Of a stretch of 64,000 bases of DNA, positions 61,227 through 64,000 are shown piece after piece (position 1 is the first letter of the stretch; each line of letters opens with the position of its first letter). The position numbers and the translations under genes are program-made. Source of the DNA: G963668345 sp965226215 (lineage in GTDB: Bacteria; Acidobacteriota; Terriglobia; Bryobacterales; UBA6623); NCBI GenBank assembly GCA_965226215.1, contig CBDDCH010000002.1:3162001-3226000 (forward strand). Direction: 5' to 3'. The notes under the pieces were generated by a model. The model ran no database searches and was not told the origin of the DNA. It saw only the letters and a program-made list of their open reading frames with translations.

Positions 61227-61895
61227 TCACGAACTTTGTCTAGCTATCACCTTCACGGCTTTTTCCGGGTAGTCGGTGATGACTCCATCGACTCCTAGCT
61301 GGAGCAGCCGTTTGATTTCCGTTACCTCGTTCACCGTCCAAGGGATTACTGTCAAACCCTCCGAGTGCACTTCTTCGATCAGTTCACGCGACGCCAGCTT
61401 GAATTGGGGAATCAAAACATCGATCGGGCAGTTGTGTCGCAGTTCCTCGTCTTGCGTGCGGTTATAGATGAAGCCCAGTTGTAGATCGGGTGAGAGCTCG
61501 TGCACCTTGGTCAGTGTCTGTGGCTGGAAAGCCAAGACGAGAGTTTTTGCCGGGTTGCCCGATTTTCGGATAAGGTCGACAGCCTCCTGCTCAAAACCAG
61601 GAGCCTTCAGTTCGATGTAAAGGTGGGCCTTCCGGCCGAACTTTTCGAGGACGTTTTCGAGCAGCGGAACCTCGAACCCGCGCGGCAACTTGCGCAACTG
61701 TTCGTAGGTGCTCGATTGAACCGCTAGCCCGCCGACCACGGATCCATGAACCACTATGAGTTGGCCGTCCGCGGTTTTCCTGACGTCCAGCTCAAAACCG
61801 TCGGCGCCCAGCTCGAGGGCCTTTTCAAAGCTGGGGATCGTGTTTTCGGTCAGTTGGGCGGCGCCGCGGTGACCTAGGATCAATACGTCAGCCAT
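61227..61895 (-). CDS. Glycerophosphodiester phosphodiesterase family protein
   Basis: A 222-residue GDPD with a TIM barrel. LGHRGAAQLTENTIPSFEKA (His9, Arg10) and GFELDVRKTADGQLIVVHG (Glu35, Asp37, His50) give the metal and catalytic residues. Position 51 after His50 is Gly, where the family normally has Asp (HD motif). The C-terminus QLGVDGVITDYPEKAV is typical. No signal peptide, so it is cytoplasmic, UgpQ-like. It would release glycerol 3-phosphate from deacylated phospholipids. It converges on the era operon. Confidence 0.9.
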   Translation of the reverse strand: MADVLILGHRGAAQLTENTIPSFEKALELGADGFELDVRKTADGQLIVVHGSVVGGLAVQSSTYEQLRKLPRGFEVPLLENVLEKFGRKAHLYIELKAPGFEQEAVDLIRKSGNPAKTLVLAFQPQTLTKVHELSPDLQLGFIYNRTQDEELRHNCPIDVLIPQFKLASRELIEEVHSEGLTVIPWTVNEVTEIKRLLQLGVDGVITDYPEKAVKVIARQSS

Positions 61896-62427
61896 ATCTC
61901 ACTCGCAGCCCGAAGGCAATCCTAATGTGCTCCTTTGGTTGACGAAATGTCAACTCGGAAGCGCCCCTGCCAGCCTGTCACTACAGTCAGCAGCAGCGGC
62001 AGTTTTAGCCCGGGGCTTGTCGGTAGCCTGTGGCTTTGTGAATCAGTCACATCGTTTTCAATAGCGGAGTCGCCTGTTGCCGTCTGCCGAGTTTCGTGAA
62101 CTCTCGCCCTAGGCTGCTAGGACCTCCCCTCCCAACACACCGCGATAAACTGGGGCCTTGGCAGCAACGAGGCGAGCTGAAAACTGAACCTAATTAAGTT
62201 ATCAAGTTATCACGGTTTCGCTTTTCTGTTGCAGCTCCATCTCGCGGGAGACCGGAATTTTCGTCAACCCCAGGATTGTCTCCGTCAGCCTCCCTCAAAC
62301 ACTAGCAAGAACCGTACGTTCCCTACGTACCGGGTGCGTGCAGAAGACGAGCCCATCCGTCTGACTGCTCTGTACGATACAATTTGTTCTTAACTGGATC
62401 CACCCCGCTTTTGAGGCCCGATTTTCG
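61896..62427. other. Gene-free stretch before lptFG
   Basis: About 530 bp with no supported gene. Small features are a direct repeat TTATCAAGTTATCA (near 62200) and a short dyad GTACGT/ACGTAC around 62310-62327. It should contain the promoter of the LptF-LptG gene; none is clear. GAGG at 62413-62416 is the ribosome site. Confidence 0.55.
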
Positions 62428-64000
62428 GTGGGCATACTTTTCCGCTACATCCTTCGTGAAATCGTTGTCAGCTCGCTGATCGGGACACTTTTGTTCACGT
62501 TTGTACTGTTCTTGCGTTCCGTCGGCCAGTTGATGGAACTTCTTATTCGCCCGGGTACGTCAGGCAGCCAGGTCCTTTTGTTGTTCTCGTTGTGGGTTCC
62601 TCACACGCTCCGATTCACGATCCCGATCGGCGTACTGGTGGGGGTGCTTGTCGGCTTGGGGCGTTTGTCGACGGACGGCGAAATTACCGCCATGCGGGCG
62701 GCCGGCATCGCCGGGCGGCGGTGCGTACGGCCCATCGGCCTGGTGGCTCTTGCCGGGACGATCTTGTGCGCCGCGACGACCCTCTATCTGAATCCGCTCG
62801 CCCTACAGGAGTTTCGCCGCATCGGCGAATCGATGAAGATCTCGCAGGCCACGGCGGAGATTCAACCCAGCGTCTTCATCGAGAGTTTTCCCAACACTGT
62901 ACTCTACGTTCGCGACGTCGTCGCCGGACCGGTTGTCCGCTGGAAGGGAGTTTTCTTGGCGGATATGCGGGATCCCAGCACGCGCGGTTCATTCGCCGGC
63001 GTCAACGCCGCCGTGGACGGGCCGCGCATCACGGTTGCCGAGGAGGCGCTGGCGCTGCCCAGACCGGAGCAGGATCGGCTTCAGCTTCATCTGCCTCACG
63101 CTTATACCTATGAGCAGTCTCACGACCCTCTGCAATATCAAAGTTTCGAGTTCCTTAAGAGCGACCAGGTGCTTGAAACGCAGCCGAGCAGTTTTTCCCC
63201 TTCCCGCCGTCCCTTTGACGAGACCCCTACATCCCTATTGGCTGCTGGAGTGCGGGGCGGAGAGGATCAGCTCAGGGCGGACATTGAGCTGCACCAGCGT
63301 TTCGCGCTGCCCATCGCTTGTCTGGTCTTACCGATGGTCGGCATCCCGCTTGCTATTTCGTCCCAGCGATCCGGCAAGTCCGTGGGCGTCGTCTTCAGCA
63401 TCGTGCTTGTCTTCATCTACTACATGATTCTTCTGGCTGGCTTCGCGCTGGCTTTAGAGGGTCTCTTGCCGGTTGCCCCCGCCATCTGGATGGCGAACCT
63501 GGCCTTTGGCTTGGTCGGCGCTTTCATGCTGCTGCAGTTGGACGCTCCGAATCGCCAGGATATCACGGCTGTGGTCTCCGGTCGGTTAAGGCTGCTGTTT
63601 GAGCGTTTGCGACCGAGCAACAACGGCGCTTCCGAATCCGCGGAAGCCGACCGTCCTTCTGCCCCCACCGAGCGCCGGCGCTGGCTTCGCCTGGGCTCCG
63701 ACGCCGCTAACGCTCGGCCGATGCCGTTCTTCCTTATCGTTGACCGATACGTTCTGCGCACCTTCTTGCTCTACTTTGCGATCCTCGTCGCTGCTTTTGT
63801 AATGATCTGGTTCGTCTTTAGCTTCTTCGAGCTGCTGACCGACATGCTGGCACACGAGAAGATGGGTCTGTTTATTCCCTATATTTATTACCTGACGCCG
63901 TTTCTCGTCTATGAGACGGTGCCTCTGGGCATGCTGGTGGCGACGCTGGTTTGTTTCGGCATCCTGGCCAAGCACCAGGAATTGATGGCCTTCAAAGCCT
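62428..64000 (+). CDS. Fused LptF-LptG lipopolysaccharide export permease (partial)
   Basis: From GTG 62428, with GAGG 11 nt upstream, the frame is open to the window edge (524 residues). The first module is a full LptF/LptG-type permease: ILFRYILREIVVSSLIGTLL, then FTIPIGVLVGVLVGLGRLST and TAMRAAGIAGRR, a periplasmic jellyroll region, and C-terminal helices (LPMVGIPLAISSQRSGKSVG). After a linker of about 60 polar residues a second module begins at residue 438: VDRYVLRTFLLYFAILVAAF, then YETVPLGMLVATLVCFGILA and LMAFKA. One polypeptide would thus supply both permease halves of the LptB2FG transporter. Confidence 0.88.
   Translation, partial: MGILFRYILREIVVSSLIGTLLFTFVLFLRSVGQLMELLIRPGTSGSQVLLLFSLWVPHTLRFTIPIGVLVGVLVGLGRLSTDGEITAMRAAGIAGRRCVRPIGLVALAGTILCAATTLYLNPLALQEFRRIGESMKISQATAEIQPSVFIESFPNTVLYVRDVVAGPVVRWKGVFLADMRDPSTRGSFAGVNAAVDGPRITVAEEALALPRPEQDRLQLHLPHAYTYEQSHDPLQYQSFEFLKSDQVLETQPSSFSPSRRPFDETPTSLLAAGVRGGEDQLRADIELHQRFALPIACLVLPMVGIPLAISSQRSGKSVGVVFSIVLVFIYYMILLAGFALALEGLLPVAPAIWMANLAFGLVGAFMLLQLDAPNRQDITAVVSGRLRLLFERLRPSNNGASESAEADRPSAPTERRRWLRLGSDAANARPMPFFLIVDRYVLRTFLLYFAILVAAFVMIWFVFSFFELLTDMLAHEKMGLFIPYIYYLTPFLVYETVPLGMLVATLVCFGILAKHQELMAFKA

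Overview
The window is high-GC bacterial DNA that most resembles Acidobacteriota, probably a Solibacter/Bryobacter-type lineage. The evidence is a protein ending in a TIGR03437-like domain (44306-46978), a DUF1501 / DUF1549-DUF1553 / cytochrome-WD40 / pre-peptidase gene block of the kind shared by Planctomycetes and Solibacter-like Acidobacteria, a phoH-ybeY-corC-era cluster, a K+-dependent type pyrophosphatase, and many small palindromic repeats between genes. The taxon is inferred from gene content alone; no rRNA or marker tree is available here.

Layout. 1-5.4 kb: end of a D-2-hydroxyacid dehydrogenase, thiE, a 4-oxalocrotonate tautomerase-like gene and two sodium-coupled transporters (NSS and SSS). 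5.4-9.2 kb: accessory DNA in which an isoprenylcysteine methyltransferase-like gene is cut by a 2.6-kb IS1380-type insertion carrying foreign gene fragments, followed by the tail of an integron-type recombinase. 9.2-12.7 kb: a sigma-54 activator facing a likely sigma-54 promoter, two overlapping small ORFs, a flavin split-barrel protein and a DinB protein. 13-17.5 kb: xerD, an unknown protein, and a gnd plus aldehyde dehydrogenase pair. 18-23 kb: a PQQ-type propeller protein, a membrane protein split by an IS1595 element, and a TolB-like propeller protein. 23-31 kb: the DUF1501 operon. 31-38 kb: a mandelate racemase-family enzyme, pgk and gap, a secreted protein coupled to a CPBP protease, and a redoxin. 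38-49.5 kb: an M61 peptidase, MoxR with a membrane partner, an Rrf2 regulator, a large secreted TIGR03437 protein and hppA. 49.7-53 kb: a dead IS256 element, a perfect 62-bp inverted repeat, three broken kinase starts and a transposase remnant. 53-64 kb: an aminotransferase and a ketopantoate reductase-like gene, a Fic module next to a tRNA-Ser 3' fragment, the phoH-ybeY-corC-era-BON operon, a GDPD, and a fused LptF-LptG permease running off the right edge.

Central metabolism (pgk, gap, gnd, thiE), RNA/ribosome maintenance (ybeY, era) and envelope assembly (LptFG) form a housekeeping background. It is broken up by recent insertions and by at least three families of non-autonomous, MITE-like palindromic elements. 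The strongest results are three: the IS1380 insertion, which has a 5-bp target duplication, an IRL-like far end and captured cargo, and whose removal exactly restores a 199-residue gene; the divergent sigma-54 circuit with overlapping micro-ORFs; and the cluster of kinase-start remnants bounded by dispersed repeats.
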